From a virus, in IMG/VR virus record IMGVR_UViG_3300044950_000235, positions 1 to 43,321 of that record: DNA of 43,321 nucleotides. One strand, given 5' to 3'. The position numbers and the translations under genes were made by a program. Numbering within the stretch: position 1 is the stretch's first letter; every line of letters starts with the position of its first letter. Of this stretch, positions 18,630-25,527 are shown piece by piece. The notes under the pieces were generated by a model. That model saw only the letters and a program-made list of their open reading frames with translations. It ran no database searches and had not been told where the DNA came from.

Positions 18630-19355
18630 TTAAGTTATGGAGCCGTAGCGCGTGCCCGTGACTAACCAAGTCGCAAATGAATTTCCTACTACCGCAAGGC
18701 CACCAGCGCCTCCGGCGGTTGCATCACTGCCACCGTAGTTTTCTCCCATTACGCCTGAAGAACCCCAATTTCCTCCGGGGCCACCGGTTCCAGCACCGGG
18801 TGTGTTATTTGGAGACGCTGCGGCAGCAAAGGTTCCGTATGGAGTTTCACCTGATCGACCGCCAGACCCAGTAATAGAATTATTACGACCCGTTCTACCA
18901 CCGCCACCGCCGCCGCCAGCACCACCTCCTGAGCCATACCCACCGCCGCCGCCGCCGCCGCCAATAATGTTATTGTTCGTTAGGGTGGTATTTCTAAGCA
19001 ACCGCAGCGCGGGGCCGCCAGCAGAACCGCTTAAACCTGATCCAGAATTGGCTCCGTTGCCGCCTTGCCCAATGATGTACCCATTGTTGATGACTGTTAC
19101 CGTATCGTAGGGGCTAAATGCCGAATCAACTGTTAGCGCGTAAAGGGATGTGCTATTTGCGGAAATAACAATTCCGCTTGCAATTGTAAAAATAACGTCC
19201 GTTAAACCCGGCAAATATCCCGGCCCGGGAGATGGTGAGTCTGAAGCAACAGTAGTGGGACTAAGAGAATAATTAAAAACATCACTCGAAATAGTAATTG
19301 TTTTTGTTAACCGCTGCCCCCCGCTGCCAGAAAGGACGTTATGGATTGCGGCCAT
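18630..19355 (-). CDS. Glycine-rich tail adhesin, copy 2
   Basis: This 241-residue protein has an N-terminal beta domain (TITISSDVFNYSLSP, then PYDTVTVINNGYIIG) and a C-terminal region made of Gly-rich stretches, including runs of eight and seven glycines. This resembles the polyglycine-II sandwich of gp38-type tail-fibre tip adhesins, which decide receptor binding. Its N-terminal domain clearly matches that of the protein at 28428-29222, so the two are paralogues. The ATG shares 1 nt with the stop of the fibre gene at 19355 (TGATG), so fibre and adhesin are probably made together. Confidence 0.72.
   Translation of the reverse strand: MAAIHNVLSGSGGQRLTKTITISSDVFNYSLSPTTVASDSPSPGPGYLPGLTDVIFTIASGIVISANSTSLYALTVDSAFSPYDTVTVINNGYIIGQGGNGANSGSGLSGSAGGPALRLLRNTTLTNNNIIGGGGGGGGYGSGGGAGGGGGGGRTGRNNSITGSGGRSGETPYGTFAAAASPNNTPGAGTGGPGGNWGSSGVMGENYGGSDATAGGAGGLAVVGNSFATWLVTGTRYGSIT
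18941..18962. repeat. Trinucleotide (CCG)n tract in adhesin gene
   Basis: An almost uninterrupted CCG run on the + strand encodes consecutive glycines on the - strand. Slippage would change the number of glycines without shifting the frame. Similar but shorter tracts lie in the other two glycine-rich genes (for example near 25440 and 28709-28732). Confidence 0.75.
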
Positions 19356-20293
19356 CAGAACACTCCGGCCCCAGAAATTACAGCCGTAGTTGCATTTATG
19401 TAAACAACAGTTGCAAGACCGTTAAGTGCAAGGCTCCTATTTCCGGTGCTTCCAAGTCCAGCCCAGTAAAGAGTCAAGCTAGTTCCAGAAACTAAAGACT
19501 TTGTAGTATTCGTGCTGTTGTAAATTGTCACAACATCATTGGCTGCAAAAATATTGGCGGGTAACGTTAAGGTAGCAGAAATTGATACTAGGCCCCCGCG
19601 ATCTGTAAGAACAAGAGTCCCCGTAGTTGTGCTGGGAGAAAGCGACCGTAAGCGATCAACAAATGCGGTACTGGCAAGAGCTGTAGTATTAGTTCCCGAA
19701 GCCTGAGTAGTAGTCGTGCCGGTGTAAACGCCGTTAAATGTGTTAGCCCCGCTAAAGGAGTTATCCCCACTAAAAGTGTTGTTACCGCTCAGGGTATTAG
19801 CCCCGCTCAGGGTATTAGCCCCGCTAAAAGTGTTAGCCCCGCTGAAGGTGTTAGCTGCGCTAAAGGTGTTAGCTGCGCTGAAGGTGTTAGCTGCGCTGAA
19901 GGTGTTAGCTGCGCTGAAGGTGTTAGTCCCACTAAACGCGTTATTTTGCGAGGGAATAGCCAAGGCTACGGCCAAATCAGCAGCCGTAACTCGTAGCCCA
20001 ACAACTGTACCGGCAGTAAAAGCAAGAGCTGTTGTACTTTCTTGGCCACGAATTACGTTGCTTAAAATAGCTGAGCCAGACGCTCGTGTGCGTACATAAA
20101 CAATTTCTACGTTCCCTGCTGAGTCTTGAAGAGTAACCTTAAACCAGTTGGTCGCCGCCGGAACTGAGCTTGTGCCCGTGTTGGCTACGGGAAAAAGGTC
20201 TGCGCTAGCGGAGTCCACGACAATAGATGTCGCCGTATCCGTAATGGTAGACGCAAGCACCGCTCGGGCGTTATTAGTAAATTGTTGTGGCAT
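19355..20293 (-). CDS. Tail-fibre protein with hexapeptide repeats
   Basis: This 312-residue protein has three parts. The N-terminal 110 residues (MPQQFTNNARAVLAS, VEIVYVRTRAS) look like an attachment domain. The middle, about residues 117-188, holds twelve tandem hexapeptides of the NTFSAA/NTFSGA type that should form a stiff fibrous stalk. The C-terminal domain (ANDVVTIYN, LNGLATVVYINATTAVISG) resembles the end of the protein at 29224-29703. It starts with GGAG 6 nt before the ATG, close behind a candidate promoter, and overlaps the downstream adhesin gene. The fibre probably carries the glycine-rich protein at its tip, by analogy with fibre/adhesin pairs in other phages. Confidence 0.72.
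   Translation of the reverse strand: MPQQFTNNARAVLASTITDTATSIVVDSASADLFPVANTGTSSVPAATNWFKVTLQDSAGNVEIVYVRTRASGSAILSNVIRGQESTTALAFTAGTVVGLRVTAADLAVALAIPSQNNAFSGTNTFSAANTFSAANTFSAANTFSAANTFSGANTFSGANTLSGANTLSGNNTFSGDNSFSGANTFNGVYTGTTTTQASGTNTTALASTAFVDRLRSLSPSTTTGTLVLTDRGGLVSISATLTLPANIFAANDVVTIYNSTNTTKSLVSGTSLTLYWAGLGSTGNRSLALNGLATVVYINATTAVISGAGVF
19730..19945. repeat. Twelve tandem 18-bp units in the fibre gene
   Basis: The 216-bp array encodes twelve hexapeptides. The four units around 19850-19928 are nearly identical (GTTAGCTGCGCTGAAGGT type), while outer units have diverged. This suggests recent expansion in the centre. It is a coding minisatellite, not a CRISPR array: there are no spacers. 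Confidence 0.9.
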
Positions 20294-20319
20294 AGCTCAC
20301 TCCATAGAGACTGAGGGGC

Positions 20320-20349
20320 ATTGTAACCCCATATACGCCCAGCCGTCAA
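20320..20349 (-). promoter_or_regulatory. Candidate sigma70 promoter for the second fibre module
   Basis: On the - strand a TTGACG -35 box (20344-20349) is followed after 18 bp by TACAAT (20320-20325). The predicted start near 20312 gives a leader of about 20 nt with GGAG before the fibre ATG at 20293. The 155-bp gap between endolysin and fibre genes, rare in this compact block, fits an internal promoter. Confidence 0.55.
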
Positions 20350-20354
20350 AGCGT

Positions 20355-20367
20355 AGACAGTCTGTCT
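20355..20367. promoter_or_regulatory. 6-1-6 palindrome next to the fibre promoter
   Basis: AGACAG-T-CTGTCT is a perfect palindrome lying 5 bp upstream of the -35 box of the candidate promoter. It could be an operator or activator site. It lies in the non-coding gap after the endolysin gene. No cognate regulator can be named. Confidence 0.4.
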
Positions 20368-20449
20368 TGTGTTTTAAAACGGCGAATATCAACGCGATTG
20401 ATTTTCATACCGATATTAGACTGCACCAGTATGAATTATTTATAAATTT

Positions 20450-20959
20450 CTACGCTAGGGCAGACGCGGCGGATTGGACTTCAGAAACCCTACGGCTCCA
20501 TCCCTTGCCAAAGGTGGCGAAGGTGGGCAACCCCTCAAGGAACTGTAGTCGTCTGTCGTTGTACTTGGCAATAAGGTCTTGTACATCCATCGTGTGTACA
20601 GCAGCCAAAGTACCTTTACCGATAGCCCCGTCAGCAGTAACTTCCACAATTTCCTGCAACCACTTTGCAGCTCGTCCGGGGCCGCTATTGATAGCAGCGT
20701 CAAAGACGGCATAGTCAAGCCCTGACGGAAGGTCATCACCGGCAACTTTGTCCCAGTACTTGCGTTTGTATAGCGGGGCAACAGAGTCGGGAGTTAGCGC
20801 CCTCATGTCGGCTTCAGACACCGGATGCCCAACATACTCTTCCCAAGTGTTCTTAGTACAGCCAAGATTAGTCATTCCACCGGGGTCTTTTGGGTGATTA
20901 ACAAAACCACCCTCCGATTTAAGTACGTGGTCTAAAGCTGCTTTAAAGTTAGAGTTCAT
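20450..20959 (-). CDS. Endolysin, GH108-type muramidase with PG_binding_3-like C-terminus
   Basis: The 169-residue protein carries the family signature SEGGFVNHPKDPGGMTNLG near residues 15-33, with Glu16 as the expected catalytic acid. The C-terminal half (FDAAINSGPGRAAKWLQEIV, then DGAIGKGTL) matches the peptidoglycan-binding domain usually found in these enzymes. It cleaves the glycan backbone of the cell wall to release progeny. No signal peptide or SAR segment was seen, so it needs the holin for export. The ATG overlaps the stop of the preceding oxygenase gene by 4 nt. This is one of the firmest family calls in the window. Confidence 0.93.
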   Translation of the reverse strand: MNSNFKAALDHVLKSEGGFVNHPKDPGGMTNLGCTKNTWEEYVGHPVSEADMRALTPDSVAPLYKRKYWDKVAGDDLPSGLDYAVFDAAINSGPGRAAKWLQEIVEVTADGAIGKGTLAAVHTMDVQDLIAKYNDRRLQFLEGLPTFATFGKGWSRRVSEVQSAASALA

Positions 20960-21546
20960 TTTATGTAAAGCCTTTGGTTAATAGAAGCCCTGACGTACCC
21001 GTCGTCTTTTGAGTTAACTGGCGAAAGTGCATGCGGCTCAAAACTTGGAAAAATTAAACAGCAATTGTCCTCTAGGTGCGGTGTGTAGTCGTACCGAGTA
21101 AAGGTTAATTTACCACCCTCAAAATCTTTACCTAAAAGAATTGGGTACAACATAGTCACGACTGCGGCATCTTGGTGCGGGAAATAGCTGCTGCCGTTTT
21201 TATAAAGCTGCACATACGTAGTGTCGTGGTTGCTTGTTGGTATATACCCAATAAACGGGTTATCTTTATCTTGCAATACGCCTTGCGTACAAAGGCTAAA
21301 AACCTCTCGGGTAGAAGTAAGTATTTTGCTTGCTTCGCGCTCTTGCCCAAAAACTTTATCTAACCAAGTAGATGGGGTGTTGGCAGTATTAAGCAGCTTT
21401 GTATGGTGTGCATCCTCGGGCACAACACTTTCCACAACGGGAATTAACGAAATTATTTCCTGTTTAATAGCGCCCAGAGTTACACCATCAAAAAAGTTGT
21501 AGATGATGGTGTGGTGAAACGGATGTTTCATGTGCTGGATTATCAC
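20956..21546 (-). CDS. 2OG-Fe(II) oxygenase (prolyl-hydroxylase-like) inside the lysis cassette
   Basis: The 196-residue protein has the iron and 2-oxoglutarate binding set: His124-x-Asp126 (YFPHQD), a distal His172 (FPSFEPHALSPV) and a candidate 2OG-binding arginine (Arg187 or Arg192) near the end. The strands between them (GGKLTFTRYDY) fit the double-stranded beta-helix fold. It should hydroxylate a protein or small molecule using Fe(II) and 2-oxoglutarate; the substrate is unknown. The chosen start is GTG at 21546, overlapping the holin stop (GTGA) with GAGGG 7 nt upstream; an ATG at 21531 is the alternative. Its place between holin and endolysin, coupled to both, is unusual. Confidence 0.82.
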   Translation of the reverse strand: MIIQHMKHPFHHTIIYNFFDGVTLGAIKQEIISLIPVVESVVPEDAHHTKLLNTANTPSTWLDKVFGQEREASKILTSTREVFSLCTQGVLQDKDNPFIGYIPTSNHDTTYVQLYKNGSSYFPHQDAAVVTMLYPILLGKDFEGGKLTFTRYDYTPHLEDNCCLIFPSFEPHALSPVNSKDDGYVRASINQRLYIK

Positions 21547-21959
21547 TTCTTAGCCCTCATGTCGGCTAATTTCTCAAGCGTTCTGCCACCAAAATACGCA
21601 CCCATTACAAGCATCCCCCACTGCCCAAGCAGCGTAACGTAAGACTCGGAAATCTTAAATCCGAAGCCGTCCAAAATAGCCAGCGTAAGGTACGCTGTCA
21701 GGATATACACCAAGGTCATTGGACGTACGTTTTTAGACAGCCACGAATCCGAAGCCATGTCAGCAGTCCAGCGGTCTGTGGTGTTTTGCTGCTCGGCTTT
21801 AAACATCTCGGTCTCGTTTGCCATCTTCGCCAGTTCACCGTTTTGCTGCATCTGAAACAGTTCAGCTTTGGCCTTTTCAGCAGCAATTGGGTCAGGCAAA
21901 AAACGGTCAATGAGTTTGCCTCCAATAGCGGCAAGTGGGTTTAGGTCACTCAAGGTCAT
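21543..21959 (-). CDS. Holin, GTA_holin_3TM-like
   Basis: The 138-residue protein begins with a helical N-terminus (DLNPLAAIGGKLIDRFLPDP), then a charged amphipathic helix, a conserved RPMTLVY entry to a first strong hydrophobic segment (about 79-97) and a second hydrophobic segment (about 108-124) ending GGRTLEKL. This order matches the three-TM holin family known from gene transfer agents and many phages. It would make the membrane lesion that lets the endolysin out. It overlaps both neighbours by 4 nt, in a run of coupled lysis-region genes. Confidence 0.82.
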   Translation of the reverse strand: MTLSDLNPLAAIGGKLIDRFLPDPIAAEKAKAELFQMQQNGELAKMANETEMFKAEQQNTTDRWTADMASDSWLSKNVRPMTLVYILTAYLTLAILDGFGFKISESYVTLLGQWGMLVMGAYFGGRTLEKLADMRAKK

Positions 21960-22573
21960 TGTTTACTCCTAGATAACATGGTTGCGGCAATACTCAGCAT
22001 TGTTCGTGCTGACTCTAAGTTTTCGGGTTCGGTTTCCCATCCCACGGTTATCTGCCCCACAAACCGCCCCGGCTCTGGTGGAACACTGATTCTGCAAGTA
22101 TAGGTAACACCCTTGTTGATGTACCAAATACCCATTTCAGACTGCGCCGTGCGGTACTCCCCGCAAGGGATTTCGTTTGCCATCAGTTTTACAACATCGG
22201 CGTTATTGGCTGCGTTCTGCGTGAACAGTCCAACATCCAGCCCGTCATTGGTTTTGTCTCGCCCATCCTTGGCATAGGCTCGGTACAGCACACGAGTACC
22301 AAACATAGGGTTGACTTTAAAAACCGCAACCACAGTGGCGTTGGTAGTTTTAAACAAGTGGGCAGACGCATCTTCAACCCTGTCCTCGGCAATGCTGGGT
22401 ATCTTCTTGGATTCTTTGTAAGCCCCAATCAGCAAGTCTTGGTTTGTGTACACAAAATAACCAGCAAAAGCAACTACGCCCATGACAAGGATGGCGGCAA
22501 GTTTAAATGGCGAATCTACATACCCCAGAACTTTGTCAAGGGTTGAATTAGCGTTTAACGTTCCTTCGCTCAT
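21956..22573 (-). CDS. Membrane-anchored protein of the lysis region (205 aa)
   Basis: The start was set at ATG 22573, with AAGGGA upstream and an ATGA overlap with the previous gene; a longer frame to 22642 is less likely. Residues 24-42 form one transmembrane helix (FKLAAILVMGVVAFAGYFVY). The rest, probably periplasmic, is a globular domain with two or three cysteines (IPCGEYR, YTCRISVPP). The family was not recognised. The position beside the holin suggests a role in lysis or envelope modification. A spanin is possible but the large globular domain does not fit the usual coiled-coil form. Confidence 0.65.
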   Translation of the reverse strand: MSEGTLNANSTLDKVLGYVDSPFKLAAILVMGVVAFAGYFVYTNQDLLIGAYKESKKIPSIAEDRVEDASAHLFKTTNATVVAVFKVNPMFGTRVLYRAYAKDGRDKTNDGLDVGLFTQNAANNADVVKLMANEIPCGEYRTAQSEMGIWYINKGVTYTCRISVPPEPGRFVGQITVGWETEPENLESARTMLSIAATMLSRSKQ

Positions 22574-23043
22574 AGCTTCCCTTTCATTTCGATTACACCC
22601 CAAGCCACCAAAATAAAGATGGCTGCAGCCACCAAGATACAAAGCCCCATTGTGATGGCCTCGTCAATCTCTGCCTTGCGGTTCTTAGCCGCTTTAGCAT
22701 CCAATATCTCCTGTGTTCTCCTGCGCTGCACAATCGAATTGCGCTCAAGCAGAATCTGACTCCAAAGCTGGCTGTGACCCTGATTGATAAAGTGCCACTT
22801 GAGTTCTTCTTCAGCCCGATTCAGTTCATGCAACTGCATGACCGTGGACATTGCTTGGCTGGTATCTGAACTGTACTTTTTCTTTGGGTCTTTAACTGCT
22901 TCCTTGGCTACCTTTTCCTTCGCGTCAAAAAACTTCATCACGTCATTCGTGATGCCTTGGACATCCTTGCCCATCTTGATGGCTGCTTGGATGCCTTTGA
23001 TGGCTCCTTGGGCAACTGCAAACGCTGTTAGGGGATCAATCAC
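22570..23043 (-). CDS. Tail-anchored membrane protein of the lysis region (157 aa)
   Basis: This protein starts at a GTG (23043) that overlaps the stop of the preceding 53-residue gene (GTGA). It is helical and charged (MIDPLTAFAVAQGAIKG, later a long Glu/Arg-rich helix) and ends in a single C-terminal transmembrane helix (about 131-150, MGLCILVAAAIFILVAWGVI). Similar MIDPLTAFA-type proteins occur next to holins in other aquatic phages. The function is unknown. It may act in lysis timing or superinfection exclusion, but the sequence alone does not show it. Confidence 0.65.
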   Translation of the reverse strand: MIDPLTAFAVAQGAIKGIQAAIKMGKDVQGITNDVMKFFDAKEKVAKEAVKDPKKKYSSDTSQAMSTVMQLHELNRAEEELKWHFINQGHSQLWSQILLERNSIVQRRRTQEILDAKAAKNRKAEIDEAITMGLCILVAAAIFILVAWGVIEMKGKL

Positions 23044-23201
23044 TTTTTAGGCTCCAGCACCCACCGGCAGACTCTACCGTCCTTATCTAAAAATTCATTG
23101 GCTCCGTACTTTTCGCTGGGCAGCACAACGCGGCACACCAACACGATTCTTGTCTCGGTGTTGGGCCATTGAACTTGAGCAGAGGCAATTGCATCTATCA
23201 C
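23040..23201 (-). CDS. Small 53-residue protein with GTG start
   Basis: The frame runs from a GTG at 23201 to a TGA at 23040 and fills the gap between two other lysis-region genes exactly. It overlaps the previous stop by 4 nt (GTGA), and the next gene overlaps its own stop the same way. The peptide starts MIDAIASAQVQWPNTETR and has a beta-like RIVLVCRVVLP stretch and a CRWVLEPKK end. It was not recognised. The double overlap is the main evidence that it is real; it is short enough to be missed by gene callers. Confidence 0.65.
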   Translation of the reverse strand: MIDAIASAQVQWPNTETRIVLVCRVVLPSEKYGANEFLDKDGRVCRWVLEPKK

Positions 23202-23434
23202 TTGAATCCGTGGTTCTTTGCAAAGTCAAATATAAGGTAGGCTAAACCTGCAAGCGCAGCCCACACCAAGCCGCCCAAGGTCTTCTCAATGATGGCCTGG
23301 CGTAACTTAATGGACTGCTCTTGCTTTTCAATGGCAAGTTTGACCCAACGCACCTCATCTTCAGACAGAGTAGATGATGCTTTAATCGCCGCAGCAATAT
23401 CGGCAACGAGTTCAGCGCGTTCGGATTGGTTCAT
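23198..23434 (-). CDS. Small membrane protein, possible holin or antiholin (78 aa)
   Basis: The N-terminal 50 residues are helical and charged (MNQSERAELVADIAAAIKAS) and are followed by one transmembrane helix (about 53-71, GGLVWAALAGLAYLIFDF). AAGG lies 6 nt before the ATG. The layout is seen in small phage proteins of lysis regions, including antiholins and accessory holins. Since a 3-TM holin gene lies about 1.2 kb downstream in the same operon, this may be its regulator. The functional call is inference. Confidence 0.6.
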   Translation of the reverse strand: MNQSERAELVADIAAAIKASSTLSEDEVRWVKLAIEKQEQSIKLRQAIIEKTLGGLVWAALAGLAYLIFDFAKNHGFK

Positions 23435-23488
23435 GATGAGCCTTATGTTGGTTAAGCAGCCGGAGTTTCTACGGCAGATTCTACCGCG

Positions 23489-23671
23489 TCAGCCAAAGTT
23501 CGACAACATTTTCTGCCACAGCACAACGGCAAAAACAAAAATTGCAAACAGCGCAACAGTAAACGCAATTAAAACTGCAAAAAAAGTAATCTCCACTGGG
23601 ATTACATCCAGTGGAATGTGCTTCCACAAAAAGTACATAAACCGTTCTACCATTATTGAGTAAAAGTCCAT
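23489..23671 (-). CDS. Small membrane protein (60 aa)
   Basis: The protein has one long, very hydrophobic segment (about 29-52, TFFAVLIAFTVALFAIFVFA) and a short cytoplasmic or periplasmic end. The ATG shares 1 nt with the stop of the 2OG oxygenase upstream. It could be a pinholin-like or other membrane effector of lysis. In the next frame directly after its stop lies a protein-like tail (LADAVESAVETPAA, ending near 23453), so the C-terminus may have been changed by a frameshift or may be extended by recoding. Confidence 0.55.
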   Translation of the reverse strand: MDFYSIMVERFMYFLWKHIPLDVIPVEITFFAVLIAFTVALFAIFVFAVVLWQKMLSNFG

Positions 23672-24165
23672 TATTTAATTTTACCGGTCAAATTAATATA
23701 CGCAGTTTCAGCAATATGCTTTTCAATCAAAGATGCTACGGACACAATAACGCGATCCCCGTTTTTTATGGGTGTAGACGAATGCTCCTCAATACTAGAA
23801 AAACACACCCAAGCATCTCCCTCTTTTACTCCGATTTTTACTCCGTCTAGTATAGGCTCACCACCGAACTTAGGCATTTCTACGGCTACGTTACACCGAA
23901 CATGGTGAAAACCTTCTGGTGCTGGATCGGTATGTATATGTACATGCGCCCCCATTAAGTAGTTAGTGCCTACAAAATGCCCCAATTCAGGTTCTTCCAT
24001 CTCCCACACCAGACCAAAACGGAAAAACAACTCGTTAACAATACTTTGGTCTATTTTTACTTTTGGAACAAAACGCCGACCGTATCCATTTGCACGCATT
24101 TTTCCATGACTAATCAACGGTTTTAACTGTTCAGCTATATCGGGGGCGTGTATGACCCGCTGCAT
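23671..24165 (-). CDS. 2OG-Fe(II) oxygenase-like protein, copy 1
   Basis: The 164-residue protein shows His78-x-Asp80 (HIHTDP), a distal His128 (SIEEHSS) and Arg138 (NGDRVIVS), in the spacing expected for Fe(II)/2-oxoglutarate oxygenases. The middle has a double-stranded beta-helix character (FHHVRCNVAVEMP, GEPILDG). The substrate is unknown. It is only distantly similar to the oxygenase at 20956-21546, so this is not a recent duplication. It follows a cupin-like gene by 5 nt and has no clear Shine-Dalgarno, so translation probably depends on coupling. Confidence 0.75.
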   Translation of the reverse strand: MQRVIHAPDIAEQLKPLISHGKMRANGYGRRFVPKVKIDQSIVNELFFRFGLVWEMEEPELGHFVGTNYLMGAHVHIHTDPAPEGFHHVRCNVAVEMPKFGGEPILDGVKIGVKEGDAWVCFSSIEEHSSTPIKNGDRVIVSVASLIEKHIAETAYINLTGKIK

Positions 24166-24170
24166 GAATT

Positions 24171-24533
24171 TTACTGGTTCACCGTAGGTTTGGCAAAGGA
24201 TAACGGATTTACGCCTTTTGGGACGGTAGCTGGATCAATGATGTCTTCAACGTTTTCACCAAAACGCAGTGCGTGTATGCAATAGGCTACGGTGTCTGGT
24301 TCCAACGCTACCAGCTTGTGTTCCTTTTCCGCCTTAATGTAGATCATGTGGGGGGCTGAAAACTGCGTAACCACGCCGTCTACCTCAAGCTCTACAGAGC
24401 CAGAAGCCAGCAACGTAAGGTGATCGAACGGGTGTGTGTGCCCGTGCTCAATGTCGCCAGCAGCTTTAAAGTGCATCATTCGGCAAAACAAGTTTGCCAC
24501 GCAACTTATTGCTATGTGCGGGGGTAGGTTCAT
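24171..24533 (-). CDS. Cupin-domain protein
   Basis: The 120-residue protein is a single cupin barrel. Motif 1 is EHGHTHPFDHLTLLASG (His32, His34, with His38 where Glu is usual) and motif 2 is around EKEHKLVAL (His72). The three or four histidines should bind a metal ion. The function could be enzymatic or ligand-sensing and is not known. It overlaps the preceding gene by 4 nt (ATGA) and precedes a 2OG oxygenase, so two metal-binding beta-barrel proteins are made together from the end of a fibre module. Confidence 0.82.
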   Translation of the reverse strand: MNLPPHIAISCVANLFCRMMHFKAAGDIEHGHTHPFDHLTLLASGSVELEVDGVVTQFSAPHMIYIKAEKEHKLVALEPDTVAYCIHALRFGENVEDIIDPATVPKGVNPLSFAKPTVNQ

Positions 24534-24814
24534 CGGTTACCGTCCATGAAAGATGTGGTGGGTATCTCGTTCCAAAACCACGTCCATGTTGTTTGGTCTA
24601 GCGTGGCTTCTTGATTTGGTTTTGGGCCGTAAAACACATTGTTCAAAGCGTCATAGCTAAAGCCAATACCCGCGTAATGCGCTCTAGGGTTATCGGCGGT
24701 TGTTTGGTACGTTTGAATCCACAAATCTTTATCCGGCAGAGTATCAATAAAATCTTGCTCCGCAACAATTACTGAATCTACCACACTATCAATTACGCGG
24801 GCAAAATAATTCAT
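24530..24814 (-). CDS. Small fibre-region protein (94 aa), unknown function
   Basis: The N-terminus (MNYFARVIDSVVDSVIVAEQ) and the aromatic-rich remainder (HYAGIGFSYDALNNVFYGP, TWTWFWNEIP) are of a type seen beside tail-fibre genes in cyanophages and other aquatic phages. It might be a fibre-assembly or small structural protein. Its ATG overlaps the stop of a glycine-rich adhesin gene (ATGA), and its stop overlaps the cupin start. No catalytic motif was seen. Confidence 0.65.
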   Translation of the reverse strand: MNYFARVIDSVVDSVIVAEQDFIDTLPDKDLWIQTYQTTADNPRAHYAGIGFSYDALNNVFYGPKPNQEATLDQTTWTWFWNEIPTTSFMDGNR

Positions 24815-25527
24815 ACTATAAAGTTCCCCGAAGTTGTGAACGTGTGGTACGTATATCCACCGGCAGATGTAACGGTTCCTCCGGTGGCAGCCTGTGCTCC
24901 TAAGTAACGAATAACAACCACGCCCGATCCGCCCGCTGCTCCGGGGTAAGAAACATAAGCACTTCTACCGTTACCGCCTGCTCCGCCACCCAACCCGTTT
25001 GTCCCGTTACTCAATGAATTTGGCGCAGTTGTTCCATTAGCTCCGCCACCCGCACCACCTGCACCGCCGCTTCCTGTGGAGTAAGTTCCGCCACCACCGC
25101 CCCCTCCGTAGTAAGTGCTATTTGCAGGCCATAAATAACCAGCGCCGCCAGCGCCACCATTGCCTTTGTATCCTGTTGCGGGAGAACCGTTGTTTCTTGC
25201 GCCGCCTGCTCCTCCAAAAGCCCATGTATTGTCACCGCCGCCCGTATAACCATTGCCACTTACTGCTGTTGGCGTTCCGCCTGTTTGAGATACAAAAGAA
25301 CCCAAAGAGCTTGTCCCGCCCGTAGTATTAGATGCACCACCTGCGCCTACCCCAATGGCAGTAATTCCACCGAGGTAAGCCGTACCTGAGGCTACACCGC
25401 CACCGCCGCCAGCAACTGAAATATATGCCGCTTGGCTGCCGCCGCCGCCGCCAGCAACAACTAGGTAATCCACCGTCAAAATAGTCGGCGCTAAAGCTAT
25501 GGCTACCAGATTTCCGGGTATGCTCAT
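24811..25527 (-). CDS. Glycine-rich tail adhesin, distinct type
   Basis: The 238-residue protein starts with a short lead and VDYLVVAGGGGGSQ, followed by alternating Gly-rich stretches and short loops, and ends GGSGVVVIRYLG, then YTYHTFTTSGNFIV. This layout is common in phage tail-tip adhesins with polyglycine-II packing. It lacks the N-terminal domain shared by the other two glycine-rich proteins, so it is a separate type. The ATG overlaps the previous fibre gene by 4 nt. A receptor-binding role is inferred. Confidence 0.7.
   Translation of the reverse strand: MSIPGNLVAIALAPTILTVDYLVVAGGGGGSQAAYISVAGGGGGVASGTAYLGGITAIGVGAGGASNTTGGTSSLGSFVSQTGGTPTAVSGNGYTGGGDNTWAFGGAGGARNNGSPATGYKGNGGAGGAGYLWPANSTYYGGGGGGGTYSTGSGGAGGAGGGANGTTAPNSLSNGTNGLGGGAGGNGRSAYVSYPGAAGGSGVVVIRYLGAQAATGGTVTSAGGYTYHTFTTSGNFIV

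Noticed and set aside
18802-19110. Proline-rich frame opposite the glycine-rich adhesin
   Set aside because: CCG/CCA tracts on the + strand are simply the complement of glycine codons.
19730-19945. CRISPR-like array
   Set aside because: Units are contiguous 18-bp coding repeats without spacers.
20346-20408. 20-codon frame on the - strand (MKINRVDIRRFKTQDRLSTL) in the endolysin-fibre gap
   Set aside because: No ribosome site, and its end overlaps the candidate -35 box; more likely part of the promoter region.
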